A DNA stretch of 64,000 nt, taken from assembly GCF_000046705.1 (NCBI RefSeq), contig NC_005956.1:1240001-1304000 (forward strand), written 5' to 3'. Positions 1 through 11,329 of this stretch are shown here, piece by piece (position 1 is the stretch's first letter; every line of letters starts with the position of its first letter). Made by a program: the position numbers and the translations under genes. The notes under the pieces were generated by a model. The model was given only the letters and a program-made list of their open reading frames with translations, was not told where the DNA came from and ran no database searches. Source of the stretch: Bartonella henselae str. Houston-1 (GTDB lineage Bacteria > Pseudomonadota > Alphaproteobacteria > Rhizobiales > Rhizobiaceae).

Positions 1-755
1 GCCATATCATCAAAAAAAGGAGCAACTTCTGCTTGCACATCCATCTGGCGATAGATTTTTATCAACTCTTCCGTATCACCACGAACTTGCTGAACAATCC
101 GTAAACGTTGACGTATATTATCATCAAGCAAAGCAATTGCTTCAGGGACAATTCGTGAAAAAAAAGAGGCTCCCTGACTCCCACCAAAAATCAAGAAATG
201 AAACGGCTTCTCACCCTCTGAGGGATAATAAGGAATTTCTGCTGCATTGAGAACAACATCACGCACAGGATTGCCAGTCAAAACTGTTTTATGAGCGTAA
301 CGATTATTTTGCGACAACAAACCACCTGCTATTGCAGACACAAAAACTGCCAATACCCGATTGGCACGCCCCATAACAGCATTTTGCTCATGAATAAATG
401 TTACACGCCTCATGAAAGCAGCAACAATAAGAGGAGGAAAGGTAGGATATCCCCCAAATCCACCAACAAGAACAGGACACAGTTTATAAAAAAGCGCTAA
501 AGATTGTCCCATTCCTTTTAACAACATCCAAAATGTTTTTATAAGGGAAAAAGGGTGACGTCGTGTAAATGTTGCCGATGAAATGATATGTATATGCTCT
601 TCATCAAAGCAGCGTACAAAACGCTGTGCCCTTTCATCCGTCACTAAATGAACATCATATCCACGCTGCCTTAATTCAACAGCAACAGCTTCCGCAGGAA
701 AAAGATGCCCACCTGTACCACCAGCCGCTAAAACAATAACTTTTTTATCAGTCAT
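1..755 (-). CDS. murG: MurG, UDP-GlcNAc:lipid I N-acetylglucosaminyltransferase (partial, 3' end outside window)
   Basis: Peripheral inner-membrane GT28 transferase that adds GlcNAc to lipid I to make lipid II. About 251 N-terminal codons are present and the gene continues past the left edge. The reverse-strand ATG at 755-753 opens MTDKKVIVLAAGGTGGHLFP, with the glycine-rich GGTGGH loop of the N-terminal Rossmann domain; further in are GGFGGYPT, HEQN and FGGSQGA, all MurG signatures. The start overlaps the end of ftsW by 8 bases, consistent with translational coupling in the dcw operon. Identification is secure. Confidence 0.96.
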   Translation of the reverse strand, partial: MTDKKVIVLAAGGTGGHLFPAEAVAVELRQRGYDVHLVTDERAQRFVRCFDEEHIHIISSATFTRRHPFSLIKTFWMLLKGMGQSLALFYKLCPVLVGGFGGYPTFPPLIVAAFMRRVTFIHEQNAVMGRANRVLAVFVSAIAGGLLSQNNRYAHKTVLTGNPVRDVVLNAAEIPYYPSEGEKPFHFLIFGGSQGASFFSRIVPEAIALLDDNIRQRLRIVQQVRGDTEELIKIYRQMDVQAEVAPFFDDM

Positions 756-1911
756 AAATTGTATCCAAGACAACAGGAGAGGAAAAAGCTGAAAGACGCG
801 CTTCTGGCCAGCGGCGTGTTAAACTAAGCAAAATGCCCATTGAAAGTGCAATCGCCACCATAGATGAACCACCATAAGAAATAAACGGCAATGTCATACC
901 TTTTGGAGGGATTAAATGAAGATTAACTGCCATATTAATCGCTGATTGAAAGCCAATCATCATCGCTATACCAGTGATACCAAGACGTATAAAGGAATCA
1001 CGTGTATTCGATGCTATATAAAATGAGCGCATAACAATAAAGCCAAAAAGCATCATAATGAACAAACAGAGTATAATACCATATTCTTCAGCAGCAACGG
1101 AAAATACAAAATCTGTATGGCTATCAGGAATGATACGTTTCACCGTTCCCTCTCCCGGTCCTTGCCCAAACCAACCACCATTCAAAATAGCTTCACGTCC
1201 CACATCCACTTGAAAGGTATCGCCTTCACCTGTCAAAAAACCATTAATACGTTCGCGTACATGATGAAGAAAAAGATACGCCAAAACAATTCCTACAAGC
1301 CCTAAAATGATAAATAAGAAAATAATGCTAAGGGATACACCAGCAACAAAAAACAAACCGCCCCATGTTGCACTTATTAAAAACGTTTGACCAATATCAG
1401 GCTGCAAAACGAGAAGCACACAACAAAAACCATAAAGTAAAGTAGCTAACGTATAACCAGGAATCCCTCTACGCCTTATTTGTTCCGAAAAAAGCCAAGC
1501 GGACATAACCACAAAAGCTGGTTTCATAAACTCTGAAGCTTGTACAGAAAAACCAAAGAGAGGAATCCACCGCCGCGCTCCCTTCACTTCTGGGCCAAAG
1601 AATAAGGTTGCAATCATAAGAACAACCGTTGTAATTAACACAAGAGCGCATAAACGGCGAATATTACGCAGCGAAAAAAAAGAAACCGTAACCATCGTAA
1701 AAAATGCTGGAATACTAAAAATAATATGCCAGCGAACAAAATAAAAACTATCTGCTATTCCGATTTTTTTTGCAATAGCGGGGCTCGCAGCAAAAGATAG
1801 CATAATGCCAACCCCCATTAAAATCAAACACGCTGCAAAGATAGAGCGATCAATTGTCCACCACCAATTCGCAATTGGATCTCTATCTGCACGTGTAAAC
1901 ATTATATTCAC
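748..1911 (-). CDS. ftsW: FtsW, SEDS-family septal peptidoglycan glycosyltransferase
   Basis: 387-aa multispanning membrane protein of the SEDS family, which polymerises lipid II at the septum together with FtsI (PBP3). About ten hydrophobic segments can be read. Family hallmarks include the conserved ARRW (GARRWI) and ASEFMKPAFV blocks near the middle, QPDIGQT, and the C-terminal GMTLPFISYGGSS block near residues 340-352. It lies in the canonical position between murD and murG. Length is normal for FtsW; RodA is less likely because of the dcw context. Confidence 0.95.
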   Translation of the reverse strand: MNIMFTRADRDPIANWWWTIDRSIFAACLILMGVGIMLSFAASPAIAKKIGIADSFYFVRWHIIFSIPAFFTMVTVSFFSLRNIRRLCALVLITTVVLMIATLFFGPEVKGARRWIPLFGFSVQASEFMKPAFVVMSAWLFSEQIRRRGIPGYTLATLLYGFCCVLLVLQPDIGQTFLISATWGGLFFVAGVSLSIIFLFIILGLVGIVLAYLFLHHVRERINGFLTGEGDTFQVDVGREAILNGGWFGQGPGEGTVKRIIPDSHTDFVFSVAAEEYGIILCLFIMMLFGFIVMRSFYIASNTRDSFIRLGITGIAMMIGFQSAINMAVNLHLIPPKGMTLPFISYGGSSMVAIALSMGILLSLTRRWPEARLSAFSSPVVLDTIYD

Positions 1912-2033
1912 CTTATCCTTTTCATAATTCTACTCAAAGTGACATGGTTCCCCACTTTTTTAGCAAACACTTCAAAAACTGAATTACATGAGAAAAGATT
2001 CCGGAATATTAACGTAAAAACATTTTTTATAAT

Positions 2034-3434
2034 TTACGTTTCTTTTAACTGCATAACAAAAGAAATAAATGCTTCGCCACGCACTTCATAGTTTTTAAAT
2101 TGATCATAACTTGCACAAGCAGGTGAAAAGAGAACCACAACTTCTTTCGCTTTACAACGCATTGCATCAACAGCGGCTTCATGCACCGCATTTTCCAAAG
2201 TTAAACTCATCGAAAAAGGAAAAGAAGATCCAATAACACCAGCAAATTCTTCTGCCGCAGCTCCAATCAAATAAGCTTTGCGAATTTTATGAAAAAATCC
2301 TCTAAGAGAAACAATTCCTGCTTCTTTCGCCTGTCCTCCAACAATCCAAAAAATATTATTAAAAGCAGCAAGTGCAGGAGCTGATGCCTCTGCATTGGTA
2401 GCCTTGCTATCATTGATAAACAAAACTGATCCCATTTTACGCACCTGCTGCATACGATGAGCTAACCCTTGATAACTTGCTAAATGTTTGTTCATATGGG
2501 GATCGGTTATTTTTAAAGCTTGCAATGTTGCTAATGCCATAAGAGCATTTTGCGCATTATGACTTCCGCGCAATGCAGCCATAGACGCGAGATCTGCAAG
2601 CATATGACGCCGACCTTGGCAAACAGAAAAAAGCTGAGTTCCATCAGCGTAAAAACCATTCTCAACAAAATGTTCCTTAGAAACTGCCTCAACGTGATGA
2701 CCTTCATGAAGCAATTGTCGATACAAAACTTGACAAGCGGCATCATCAACTGAAATAAAAGCTTGAGAAGCCCCAGTCACTAAATTCTTTTTAGCGTTCA
2801 CATAATGAGCAAAACTCCCATGGCGATCAATATGATCAGGCGTTAGATTCAATAAAAGCCCAATAGTTGGCTGAAGAGAAGGAGCGAGATCAATTTGAAA
2901 CGACGAACATTCAATCACATAAATACGTTTTTTAACAAATGGTTTAAGCGTTAATATTGCCGTTCCAATATTTCCTCCCATCTGCACATCATAACCCATT
3001 TGTTCCAACAAGTGAGCAAGCAAAGCTGTTGTTGTTGATTTCCCATTCGTGCCCGTAATAGCGATAAAAGGAACATCCTCATCACAAAAACCATACTGTT
3101 GTAAAAAATGGTTACGTGCACGCACGAATAACTCAATATCACCGATAATTTCTATATTTGCTTGACGTGCTTTATCAACAACCCAATGCGGCTGAGGATA
3201 AGTTAAAGGAACGCCCGGAGCAAGAATCAATGCAACAAATTCTGACCAATTTTCATATTGCAGATTTCTCGCTGGAATATTTTCTCTATGAGCCGCTTGT
3301 ACACCTGAAGGATTATCATCCCAGGCGACTACGTCTGCACCACCACTTATCAATGCTTGTGCAGTAGCTAATCCGGATTTTCCTAATCCAAACAGAGCAA
3401 CTTTTTTCCCCTTATAAAACGCAATAGAAATCAA
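2034..3434 (-). CDS. murD: MurD, UDP-N-acetylmuramoyl-L-alanine:D-glutamate ligase
   Basis: Cytoplasmic Mur ligase adding D-Glu to UDP-MurNAc-L-Ala. The open frame extends up to 3482, but that would run deep into mraY; I place the start at the TTG at 3434, giving 466 aa opening (M)[20 protein letters not shown], right where the N-terminal nucleotide-sugar domain should begin and just after the mraY stop at 3439. The ATP loop GTNGKSTTT is near residues 128-136 and the central-domain block [11 protein letters not shown] follows. The C-terminal domain carries [12 protein letters not shown]. The exact start codon is inferred; no ATG is available near the family N-terminus. Confidence 0.93.
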   Translation of the reverse strand: MISIAFYKGKKVALFGLGKSGLATAQALISGGADVVAWDDNPSGVQAAHRENIPARNLQYENWSEFVALILAPGVPLTYPQPHWVVDKARQANIEIIGDIELFVRARNHFLQQYGFCDEDVPFIAITGTNGKSTTTALLAHLLEQMGYDVQMGGNIGTAILTLKPFVKKRIYVIECSSFQIDLAPSLQPTIGLLLNLTPDHIDRHGSFAHYVNAKKNLVTGASQAFISVDDAACQVLYRQLLHEGHHVEAVSKEHFVENGFYADGTQLFSVCQGRRHMLADLASMAALRGSHNAQNALMALATLQALKITDPHMNKHLASYQGLAHRMQQVRKMGSVLFINDSKATNAEASAPALAAFNNIFWIVGGQAKEAGIVSLRGFFHKIRKAYLIGAAAEEFAGVIGSSFPFSMSLTLENAVHEAAVDAMRCKAKEVVVLFSPACASYDQFKNYEVRGEAFISFVMQLKET

Positions 3435-3438
3435 AATT

Positions 3439-4509
3439 TCACCGCAATTTAAGTGTTGAAAGACCAATGAGAGCAAGAACAATCGAAATAATCCAAAAGC
3501 GTATCACGACTTGACTTTCAGTCCAGCCTTTTTTCTCAAAATGATGGTGTATCGGTGCCATAAGGAACGCACGCTTTTTTGTTAATTTGAAATAACCAAC
3601 CTGGATAACAACCGAGAATCCTTCAAGAGCAAAAAGCCCTCCAATAAGAGCCAAAACAATTTCATGCTTGGTTGCTACAGCAACACTACCCAATAGCCCT
3701 CCAAGCGCCAACGAACCAGTATCCCCCATAAAAATAGCCGCCGGCGGTGCATTAAACCATAAAAAACCAAGCCCTGCACCAACAACAGCTCCTAATAAAA
3801 CAGCTAATTCACCCGTCCCCGATACATAATGGATTTGGAGATAATCAGCAAAATTGATATTACCAGAAAGGTAAGCAATTAGAGCAAAAGACAAAGCAGC
3901 AACCATCACAGGAACAATAGCCAACCCATCAAGACCATCAGTCAAATTAACCGCATTCCCAGTAGCGACAATAACAAAAGCAGAGAAAGGAATAAAAAAC
4001 CAGCTCAAATTGATAAAGTAATCTTTCACAAAGGGCAAAGCTAACCCAGGCGAGCCAACTTGTAAAAAAACAAAAGCAGCAATTGCCGCAACCAAAAACT
4101 CCAAGCTTAATCGTGCTTTACCAGAAAATCCTTTCTCCGTTTGTTTGGTAACCTTAAGATAATCATCGTAAAAACCAATCATCCCAAAAGAAAGCATAAC
4201 AAATAAGGATACCCAAAAATAAATATTGGATAAATTACACCACAAAAACGCTGAGACTACAATGCCGCTTAAAATCATCAAACCACCCATAGTAGGTGTT
4301 CCAGCCTTTTTAAAATGTGTTTGAGGACCATCAGCGCGAATTGGCTGCCCTTTTCCCTGTCGCAATTTAAGAGAGATAATAATGCTAGGACCAAACAAAA
4401 AGACAATAAGCCCCGATGTGAGCATAGCTGCTATAGTGCGAAACGTAATGTAACGAAACACACTCACACCTGGTAGCCAATCACTAAGCGAAGAAAAAAA
4501 CAGCATCAT
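3439..4509 (-). CDS. mraY: MraY, phospho-N-acetylmuramoyl-pentapeptide transferase
   Basis: Integral membrane enzyme that moves phospho-MurNAc-pentapeptide from UDP to undecaprenyl phosphate, forming lipid I. Motifs seen: [16 protein letters not shown] (with the DD pair), [26 protein letters not shown] and the histidine-rich [12 protein letters not shown] near the C-terminus; about ten membrane helices. The frame is open to an ATG at 4524 (361 aa), but a start at 4509 (MLFFSSLSD, 356 aa) better fits the family N-terminus. murF ends at 4530, only a few bases upstream, so the genes are co-transcribed. Confidence 0.95.
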
Positions 4510-4529
4510 GATAAAAAAAACCATTAAAA

Positions 4530-5951
4530 TTACAGAGAAACCACTTTATAGCGATCAAGCAATGCACTCACAATATCTGATGAATAAAGACTATGGGATG
4601 ATTTAATCATAAGGAGATCCCCATTGGAAATTTCTGCCAAAATAAGTGGTAAAATTTTTTCAATATTTTCAGCATAATGAACCTTAACGTATGCAGCCAA
4701 ATCAGTGGCTAAAAACTTCATTGCCTCACCAAATAAAAAAACGGGATTAGCACCAGAGAGATATACTGGCTTTACTAAGTCACGATGGAGTTTTTCACTA
4801 TAAGCCCCCAATTCCAGCATATCACCCAAAATAGCAATTCGCCTTCCCTCCACACCGACTGGCCCTATAGCAAGCAGATCAAGAGCCGCACGCATAGATG
4901 CAGGATTTGCATTATAGCTTTCATCAATTAAATAAAATTCGCCTCCACTTGGTAAAGACAATCGATAACGAACACCGCGCCCCTTTTGAGGAGAAAAATA
5001 GCTCAAAGAGAGCAAAACAGGTTCTAAATCAACACCAATGGCATCACAAGCAGCAATAACAGCCAAACTATTTTGTATAATATGTCGTCCAGGAGCACCA
5101 ATTTTCATTGCCCTATCCTGCCCAGAAATACTAACAATCATAGAGGAATAATCTGTTAAAAGACGTATATCTTTCGCCTGATAATCGGAATTTTTAGTCT
5201 CACCAAAGCTTAAGATCCTTTTCACACTACATTGTTTTGCTTTTTGAACTAAATAAGGAAAAAAATCATCATCCGCATTTAAAACAGCAATACCCTCCTC
5301 ATCCAGTCCCTCAAAAATTTCAGCTTTTGCGTCTGCTATTTCCTCAAGATTTTTGAAGAAACCCATATGTGCTGCAGAAATATGCGTAATGAGAACAACA
5401 TGTGGATGGACCAACTTAACCAAAGGGCGAATTTCATCTTTATGATTCATACCAATTTCAAAGACACCATAATTACTCTCCACAGGCATTCGCGCCAAGG
5501 TAAGCGGCACTCCCCAGTGATTATTCAAAGAAGCAGAATTCGCGTGAACCTTCCCAACAGTTGCCAGCACTTGTTTTAGAACTTCTTTTGTCGTTGTTTT
5601 TCCCACCGATCCTGTTACCGCTATAATTTTAGCCTTTGAGCGCTTGCGTGCGGCTTGTGCAAGTTTTTCTAAAGCTTGTAAAACATCAGAAACGACAATA
5701 AGTGGAGCGGATATTTTTTCCATATCAGCTAAACGGTTTTCCGCAACAATAAGAACAGCTGCACCTCGTTCATAAGCTTGCACCGCAAAATCATGACCAT
5801 CAAGATGATGTCCTTTGATACAGAAAAAAATATCGCCTTCTATAAGAGTACGACTATCAATAGAAATACCGGAAAAAGTTTCCGGTATTTCCCCAATTGC
5901 ATAACCATCAATTGCTGTAATAAGTGCTTGTTTATCCCATAAAGCTTTCAT
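4530..5951 (-). CDS. murF: MurF, UDP-MurNAc-tripeptide:D-alanyl-D-alanine ligase
   Basis: 473-aa Mur ligase adding D-Ala-D-Ala to the UDP-MurNAc-tripeptide. The ATP-binding P-loop [12 protein letters not shown] lies near residues 112-123. [30 protein letters not shown] and ILGDMLELG are MurF-specific blocks. Its ATG overlaps the murE stop in an ATGA (5948-5951), which implies coupled translation. Size and domain order (N-terminal UMP-binding, central ATPase, C-terminal Rossmann) are normal. Confidence 0.96.
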
Positions 5952-7399
5952 CTAATCCGTTCCTGTAAAGCTTCAATCGCTTTCAAACGATCTGAAAAAG
6001 GATATGTTTTTTGCCCTATAATTTGACCATTCTCATGACCTTTTCCAGCAATGATTAATGTATCCCCTGCTTTTAAAAGCCCAACTGCATAAGTAATAGC
6101 TTCACCACGATCTGCTATTTCGATGGCTTTTGGCGCTGCTTGTAAAATATCCTTGCGTATTTTCGCTGGCATTTCCGTGCGAGGGTTATCATCCGTTATA
6201 ATAACAATATCAGCTTTATTTTCTGCAATTTTTCCCATTAAAGGTCTTTTTCCTTGATCGCGATCACCTCCACAACCAAAAACAAGGATTAAACGCCCTT
6301 GCGTGAAGGGACGAACAGAAAGCAGCACTTGTTCCAAAGCTTCCGGTTTATGTGCATAATCAATATAAACAGAAGCATTATTTTCTGTCTTTCCAACCAA
6401 CTCTAAACGACCAGGTGCTCCCTGCAAAGTTTCAAGAGAACGAAATACCTTATCAGGTGATATACCTGTTGAAATCGCAAGTCCCGCCGCCATAAGTGCA
6501 TTATTCACTTGAAAATCTCCCGCTAAAGGTAAATTAAATGTGTAGATATTGTTTTCCAAACGACATTCAACACACTGTTTCGAACGTTGATGTTCAATAC
6601 GATTAATAGTGATAAATTGCCCTTTACGCCCAATTGTTAAAACATGACGACGTGCTTGTGTGAGGGTATCAATAACCTTTTGCGAATAAATATCATCCGC
6701 AAAAATCAAAGCAGAAGCATCTCGAGGTAAAAGTGTATCAAATAACCTCATTTTAGCACGCAAATAATCCTCTACGCTGGTGTGATAATCCATATGATCA
6801 CGTCCTAAATTGGTAAAGGCAGCAGCAGTAAGACGTACTCCGTCAAGTCGGCACTGATCAAGCCCATGCGAAGATGCTTCAAGAGCTGCATGTGTAACAC
6901 CTTCATTAGCAATTTCAGAAAGAAGACGCTGCAAGAAGACCGGGTCAGGTGTTGTAAGAGAACCATAATCATTTCGTTTAGGAGAAACAACACCTAGCGT
7001 TCCTATACTCGCAGCACATAATCCAACCTTTGTCCAAATTTGCCGAAGAAAAGAGACAACTGATGTTTTTCCACTTGTCCCAGTCACAGCAACGACAGTT
7101 TCAGGTTGAGAACCATAAAAACGAGCAGCTGCTACCGCTAAGCTATGACGAGCATCCAAAACACGCAAAAGGGGAACAGATAAATTCTCCAAAACAACAT
7201 TACAATCTGTAACGATTGCTTGTGCACCACGTTTTAGTGCATCATTGATATAGTGTTTCCCATCGTCTTGATGACCTTGAAGAGCTACAAAAATATAGCC
7301 TGGCAAGATTTGCCGAGAATCTGCACTGATTCCTGTTATTTCCATTGAAGAAAGATTCTCATCTTCAAGACATTCTGTAAAAATTGTTCCAAACAACAT
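5948..7399 (-). CDS. murE: MurE, UDP-MurNAc-L-Ala-D-Glu:meso-diaminopimelate ligase
   Basis: 483-aa Mur ligase. The P-loop GTSGKTS is near residues 107-113, and LTTPDP and [10 protein letters not shown] are conserved central-domain blocks. The C-terminal specificity motif reads DDNPRTE; DNPR is the meso-diaminopimelate signature (lysine enzymes differ here), so the wall is DAP type. It sits between ftsI (23-bp gap) and murF (4-bp overlap). Confidence 0.96.
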   Translation of the reverse strand: MLFGTIFTECLEDENLSSMEITGISADSRQILPGYIFVALQGHQDDGKHYINDALKRGAQAIVTDCNVVLENLSVPLLRVLDARHSLAVAAARFYGSQPETVVAVTGTSGKTSVVSFLRQIWTKVGLCAASIGTLGVVSPKRNDYGSLTTPDPVFLQRLLSEIANEGVTHAALEASSHGLDQCRLDGVRLTAAAFTNLGRDHMDYHTSVEDYLRAKMRLFDTLLPRDASALIFADDIYSQKVIDTLTQARRHVLTIGRKGQFITINRIEHQRSKQCVECRLENNIYTFNLPLAGDFQVNNALMAAGLAISTGISPDKVFRSLETLQGAPGRLELVGKTENNASVYIDYAHKPEALEQVLLSVRPFTQGRLILVFGCGGDRDQGKRPLMGKIAENKADIVIITDDNPRTEMPAKIRKDILQAAPKAIEIADRGEAITYAVGLLKAGDTLIIAGKGHENGQIIGQKTYPFSDRLKAIEALQERIR

Positions 7400-7422
7400 G
7401 ACAACACACCTTTATATGAATT

Positions 7423-9168
7423 TCACCGTTTTTTAACAAAACTTAAACTGTTCTCTGTGGTTAAAATAGGCTCATATTCTTTCTGAAAATCTGGTTTTAT
7501 TCCAAGAAAATTCGCTGAACGGCGAATAATATTAGCAAGTATCGGCCCTGCATTCATTGCTGCTGTTGCTGAATACTTTCCATCTTCAGGCTGAGGTTCA
7601 TCGATAATTGTTAAAACAACATAATCAGGATCTTCAATGGGAAAAGCAGCGAGAAAACTATTGAAATTTTTTGTTTTAGAATATTTTCCATTTTCAACTT
7701 TTTCGGCTGTTCCTGTCTTACCACCAACGCGATAACCTTCTACTTTTGCATTACGCCCAGAACCAATATCACTATTTAATTTATAAAGATAACGCATATT
7801 TTGACTCGTTTTAGCCTGCAAAACTTGTTTTGCATGTTGCAAAGCTTGATCTCTTGTGCGTTTTAAAAACGTAGGAGCAATTAACCAACCACCATTCATT
7901 AAAGCGGCAGCAGCTACTGCTGTTTGCAAGGGCGTTGTTGCCATACCATGTCCAAAAGAAATTGTCATAGAATGGATGTCCTTCCAATGATTTGGCACAA
8001 GAGGATGGGCAACTTCAGGCAATTCTGTTGTCATTCGATCAAGTAAACCAAGTCGTTTCAAAAAAGCACGATGTCCATCAATCCCTATCGCCATTGCCTC
8101 CTTAGCAGAACCAATGTTAGAAGAATAAATAAAAACCTCCCATAACGTTAAGGGACGATTTTTCCCATGAAAATCATGAATAGTAAAACCTCTACTTGCT
8201 TGCAGAGGTTTTGAAGCATCAATGATACTGTTTAAATGGAATATATCTGAATCAAGGGCCATCGCGGTCGTAAAACTTTTAATGATAGATCCCATTTCAA
8301 AAGTTCCAGCTGTCATCCGATTGAGACGATCACTTTTCAAAGCATCAACAGGATTTCCAGGATCAAAATCTGGTAGTGATGCCAAAGCCAAAACTTCACT
8401 TGTGTGGATATTTAAAATAACAGCTCCTGCAGCAATCGCCTTATAACGCTTCATTGCCTTCATAAGTTCATCATGGACAATTGTCTGAACACGCACATCA
8501 ATCGAAAGTTGAACTGGCTTTAAAGAATCTTCCGTTGCAAGACCAGCAGCACGCAAATCACTCAAGCCAGCATCATCGATATATTTTTCCATACCCGCTA
8601 TTCCCTGATTATCAACATTAACCATGCCGAGAATATGTGAAAGTACAGGTCCACTGGGATAAAAACGACGAATTTCGGTACGAAAACCAATTCCTGGAAT
8701 ACCAAGAGCCATAATTTGCGCTTTCTGTAGTGGCGTTAACCCACGCTGAATCCAAGAAAAACTGGACTTTTTTTTAAGACGTTTATAAGTTTCCTGCCAA
8801 TTGAGATCGGGCAAAACTGTTGAGAGCAATTCTATTGTTTCATCGACATCAATAATACGTCGTGGTTCAGCAAAAAGCGAATAGGTCTTAATATCTGTTG
8901 CCAATAAACGACCATTACGATCAAGAATATCAGGCCGTGCAGTCAATTGAAGGACTCGTGGTCCTTTTGCTTCTTCAATCTGTCCCCCTTCAAACCCATA
9001 AGAAATAAGACAAGCCCCCATAACACCATATAAAATGAGAAAACAGAAAGAAGAAAAAAATAAGCGTCGACGAGAAGAATATGAGCGACGAACAGGAAAA
9101 TTATCAATATTGAACTGTTTTTTTAAGCGCTTTCTTTTCTGCGAAAAGAGAAAGTATGATTTCATCAC
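7423..9168 (-). CDS. ftsI: FtsI (PBP3), septal peptidoglycan transpeptidase
   Basis: 581-aa class B penicillin-binding protein, the division-specific D,D-transpeptidase working with FtsW. A basic N-terminus is followed by one membrane helix (about residues 36-58) and a pedestal domain beginning near RPDILDRNGRLLA. The transpeptidase triad is visible: Ser294 in GSIIK (the SxxK motif, with II rather than the common TF/TM), SSN at 349-351, and KTGTA at 484-488. The start overlaps the ftsL stop by 4 bases. The C-terminus is of ordinary length. Confidence 0.95.
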   Translation of the reverse strand: MMKSYFLFSQKRKRLKKQFNIDNFPVRRSYSSRRRLFFSSFCFLILYGVMGACLISYGFEGGQIEEAKGPRVLQLTARPDILDRNGRLLATDIKTYSLFAEPRRIIDVDETIELLSTVLPDLNWQETYKRLKKKSSFSWIQRGLTPLQKAQIMALGIPGIGFRTEIRRFYPSGPVLSHILGMVNVDNQGIAGMEKYIDDAGLSDLRAAGLATEDSLKPVQLSIDVRVQTIVHDELMKAMKRYKAIAAGAVILNIHTSEVLALASLPDFDPGNPVDALKSDRLNRMTAGTFEMGSIIKSFTTAMALDSDIFHLNSIIDASKPLQASRGFTIHDFHGKNRPLTLWEVFIYSSNIGSAKEAMAIGIDGHRAFLKRLGLLDRMTTELPEVAHPLVPNHWKDIHSMTISFGHGMATTPLQTAVAAAALMNGGWLIAPTFLKRTRDQALQHAKQVLQAKTSQNMRYLYKLNSDIGSGRNAKVEGYRVGGKTGTAEKVENGKYSKTKNFNSFLAAFPIEDPDYVVLTIIDEPQPEDGKYSATAAMNAGPILANIIRRSANFLGIKPDFQKEYEPILTTENSLSFVKKR

Positions 9169-9569
9169 CGCACACCTTTTCGAACAACGCCATTCGCCTG
9201 AGAAGTACGATTATTTGCTAAAATATCTTTCCCTTCCTCCAAAAGATTTTGTTTAATCACTTCTTCAATTTGATCATGTACACGTACTGGAATACTCTCA
9301 AACTCTACAACTTGGCGAGGCTGGATACTCTCTAAACCAAGCTCCTTTTGATAACGTTTTGCAAGTTTTTGCATGCGTGAAGGCTCTATCATTACAGCCC
9401 ACTCAGCATGAAGCAGACTCACCGTATTTTTTTCTGCAGCAATTTTTTGTTCAAGACGACGAACTTCACTCATTCGTTTTTGGACATCATATTTGACTTT
9501 ATAAGTAAGACCTGCCATACAAATCATAATCATGACTAAAATCATATCAAATGTACGAAAAACTGTCAT
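9165..9569 (-). CDS. ftsL: FtsL-type cell division protein
   Basis: 134-aa bitopic protein between rsmH and ftsI, the fixed position of ftsL. A hydrophobic helix occupies about residues 8-25, followed by a heptad-rich coiled-coil stretch ([19 protein letters not shown]) and a periplasmic tail. FtsL links FtsQ/FtsB to FtsW/FtsI. Sequence conservation in the family is weak, so the call rests mainly on topology, size and synteny. Overlaps both neighbours by 4 bases. Confidence 0.85.
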   Translation of the reverse strand: MTVFRTFDMILVMIMICMAGLTYKVKYDVQKRMSEVRRLEQKIAAEKNTVSLLHAEWAVMIEPSRMQKLAKRYQKELGLESIQPRQVVEFESIPVRVHDQIEEVIKQNLLEEGKDILANNRTSQANGVVRKGVR

Positions 9570-10606
9570 TTCTTGCCACCTTCAAAACTGGCAATCTTTG
9601 CTAACCCAAACAATTTCATATCTGCAAAAAGACACTCAGCCTCAGTACGTACACCAATACGCAACCTCGCAGAACGTGAACGAGGATTTCGCTCCAACTC
9701 CTCTTTATTTGCAGTTATCCCCCCTTTAAATAAAGGAAAAAATGTTGCTGGAGCCATCTCTATTTCAGGAAGATAGCGAGATCTCACACTTTCTCCTGAA
9801 CGAGCAGAAAAAAATCTTTTAACCATACGATCTTCAAGAGAATGAAAACTCACGACGCCCAAACGACCTCCTGGTTTCAAAACGCGTTCAGCAGCAAATA
9901 AGCCACGCGCAAGTTCACCAATTTCATCGTTCACATAAATGCGAAGAGCCTGAAATACACGCGTTGCAGGATGAATGCGCTCTCCGCTTTTACGCCCCAC
10001 CAACACCTCAATGGCATGAGCAAGATCACCTGTACGCAAAAACGGTTGAACACAGCGGCGCTTTTCAATCATCCGTGCAATTCGCCTTGCATAGCGTTCT
10101 TCTCCTAATATTTTAAAGATTCGCGCTAACTCATCACTTTTTAAACGATTCACAACATCAGCAGCAGTAAAACCAGTCTGAGCCATTCGCATATCTAATG
10201 GACCATCTTTTTGAAAAGAAAATCCTCTTTCAGCTTCATCAAGCTGCATTGAAGAGACACCAATATCCAAAATAACGGCATCTACCTTCTCTTCAACCAC
10301 ACAATCCAACTGTGAAAAATTCCCTTGCACCAAACGAAGTCGTGGAAAAAATTCATCAACAAGCGATTGTCCTTCACGAATAGCGTGAGGATCACGATCA
10401 AGAGCAATAACCTGTGCACCCGCATTTAACAAAGCACGTGTATAACCACCAGCACCAAAGGTGCCATCAATCACTTTTGCCCCAACCAATGGTATAAGCC
10501 CAGCTAAAACTGGCTGTAACAACACTGGAATATGGCGCTCAGTTCTCTTACCCTGTTTTGTCAAAATAATCCGTCTTGATTTATGCTTTTTTAAATCAAT
10601 AGCCAT
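9566..10606 (-). CDS. rsmH: RsmH, 16S rRNA (cytosine1402-N4)-methyltransferase
   Basis: SAM-dependent methyltransferase (MraW) that modifies C1402 of 16S rRNA in the P site. [13 protein letters not shown] at the N-terminus, the SAM loop [13 protein letters not shown], the block [19 protein letters not shown] and [16 protein letters not shown] are all family signatures. The frame is open to a TTG at 10615 (349 aa); the in-frame ATG at 10606 (MAIDLKKHK, 346 aa) is preferred. It is the first gene of the dcw operon here: no mraZ is found upstream. Confidence 0.95.
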   Translation of the reverse strand: MAIDLKKHKSRRIILTKQGKRTERHIPVLLQPVLAGLIPLVGAKVIDGTFGAGGYTRALLNAGAQVIALDRDPHAIREGQSLVDEFFPRLRLVQGNFSQLDCVVEEKVDAVILDIGVSSMQLDEAERGFSFQKDGPLDMRMAQTGFTAADVVNRLKSDELARIFKILGEERYARRIARMIEKRRCVQPFLRTGDLAHAIEVLVGRKSGERIHPATRVFQALRIYVNDEIGELARGLFAAERVLKPGGRLGVVSFHSLEDRMVKRFFSARSGESVRSRYLPEIEMAPATFFPLFKGGITANKEELERNPRSRSARLRIGVRTEAECLFADMKLFGLAKIASFEGGKK

Positions 10607-10850
10607 CAATGGCAACTCATGTCAGGATCACTAAAACTTCAACTTTCCTCTGTATAATAATGAAAGGAAATGAAGCTAAAGTTAACCGGATACACATCCT
10701 AACACACTATACTTAAAGAAATGTTATAATTTAAAAAACAGGCTTTGTTTGAGTGTAAACTTTAAAAAACATACACTCCATAGAAAAAACTCCTACGAAA
10801 CACCAATTGTATACAATGTCAATGATAAAATAAGCATCAATCATAAAAAT

Positions 10851-11233
10851 CAGTCGGCCTGTAAGCCGGGTTCTGTATGGTAAAGTGTACACTTTACATG
10901 GCAACCATTCATCTGGGACGGATGTTACCATCCGCCTCTTGCAACCTACCCGAATGACTCGCCCGGAAACCGGCTGCAAGTTAAGCCTTGCGCGTCATTT
11001 CTATTTGGTCTTGCTCCCGGTGGGGTTTACCTTGCCACATTCATTACTGAATGTGCGGTGGGCTCTTACCCCACCCTTTCACCCTTACCTATAAAAATAG
11101 GCGGTTTACTTTCTGTGGCACTTTCCCTAGGGTCGCCCCCGCCGGGTGTTACCCGGCACCGTTTTTCCATGGAGCCCGGACTTTCCTCACCTGCCACCTT
11201 TAGGCATTGACAAGCGCGGCTGCCCAGCCGACT
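10851..11233 (-). ncRNA. rnpB: RNase P RNA (class A)
   Basis: Catalytic RNA of RNase P, which matures tRNA 5' ends. On the minus strand it opens with AGTCGGCTGGGCAGCCGCGC and ends with GGCTTACAGGCCGACTG, the two ends pairing (P1) as GTCGGC/GCCGAC. Universal core elements are present: GAGGAAAGTCCGGGCTCC (P4 5' half and J3/4), the conserved ACAGAA next to CCCGGCTTA (P4 3' half), and a GGGTAACACCCGGCGGGGG segment. About 383 nt, in the normal range. A short run of T follows the 3' end. Ends are accurate to a few bases. It sits directly upstream of rsmH on the same strand. Confidence 0.96.
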
Positions 11234-11329
11234 GATACTTTATTTATAAAACATTTTTGGTCAAGTGAAAAGAGTCCTGCAATATATTTTACAAATCTGA
11301 AAAAAAACATTGCTTTTAATGGTACATCT

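Noticed and set aside
10731..11094. Open frames on both strands (82 and 69 aa) near 10.9 kb
   Set aside because: They lie within or across rnpB and reflect its GC-rich sequence; no ribosome site or domain.
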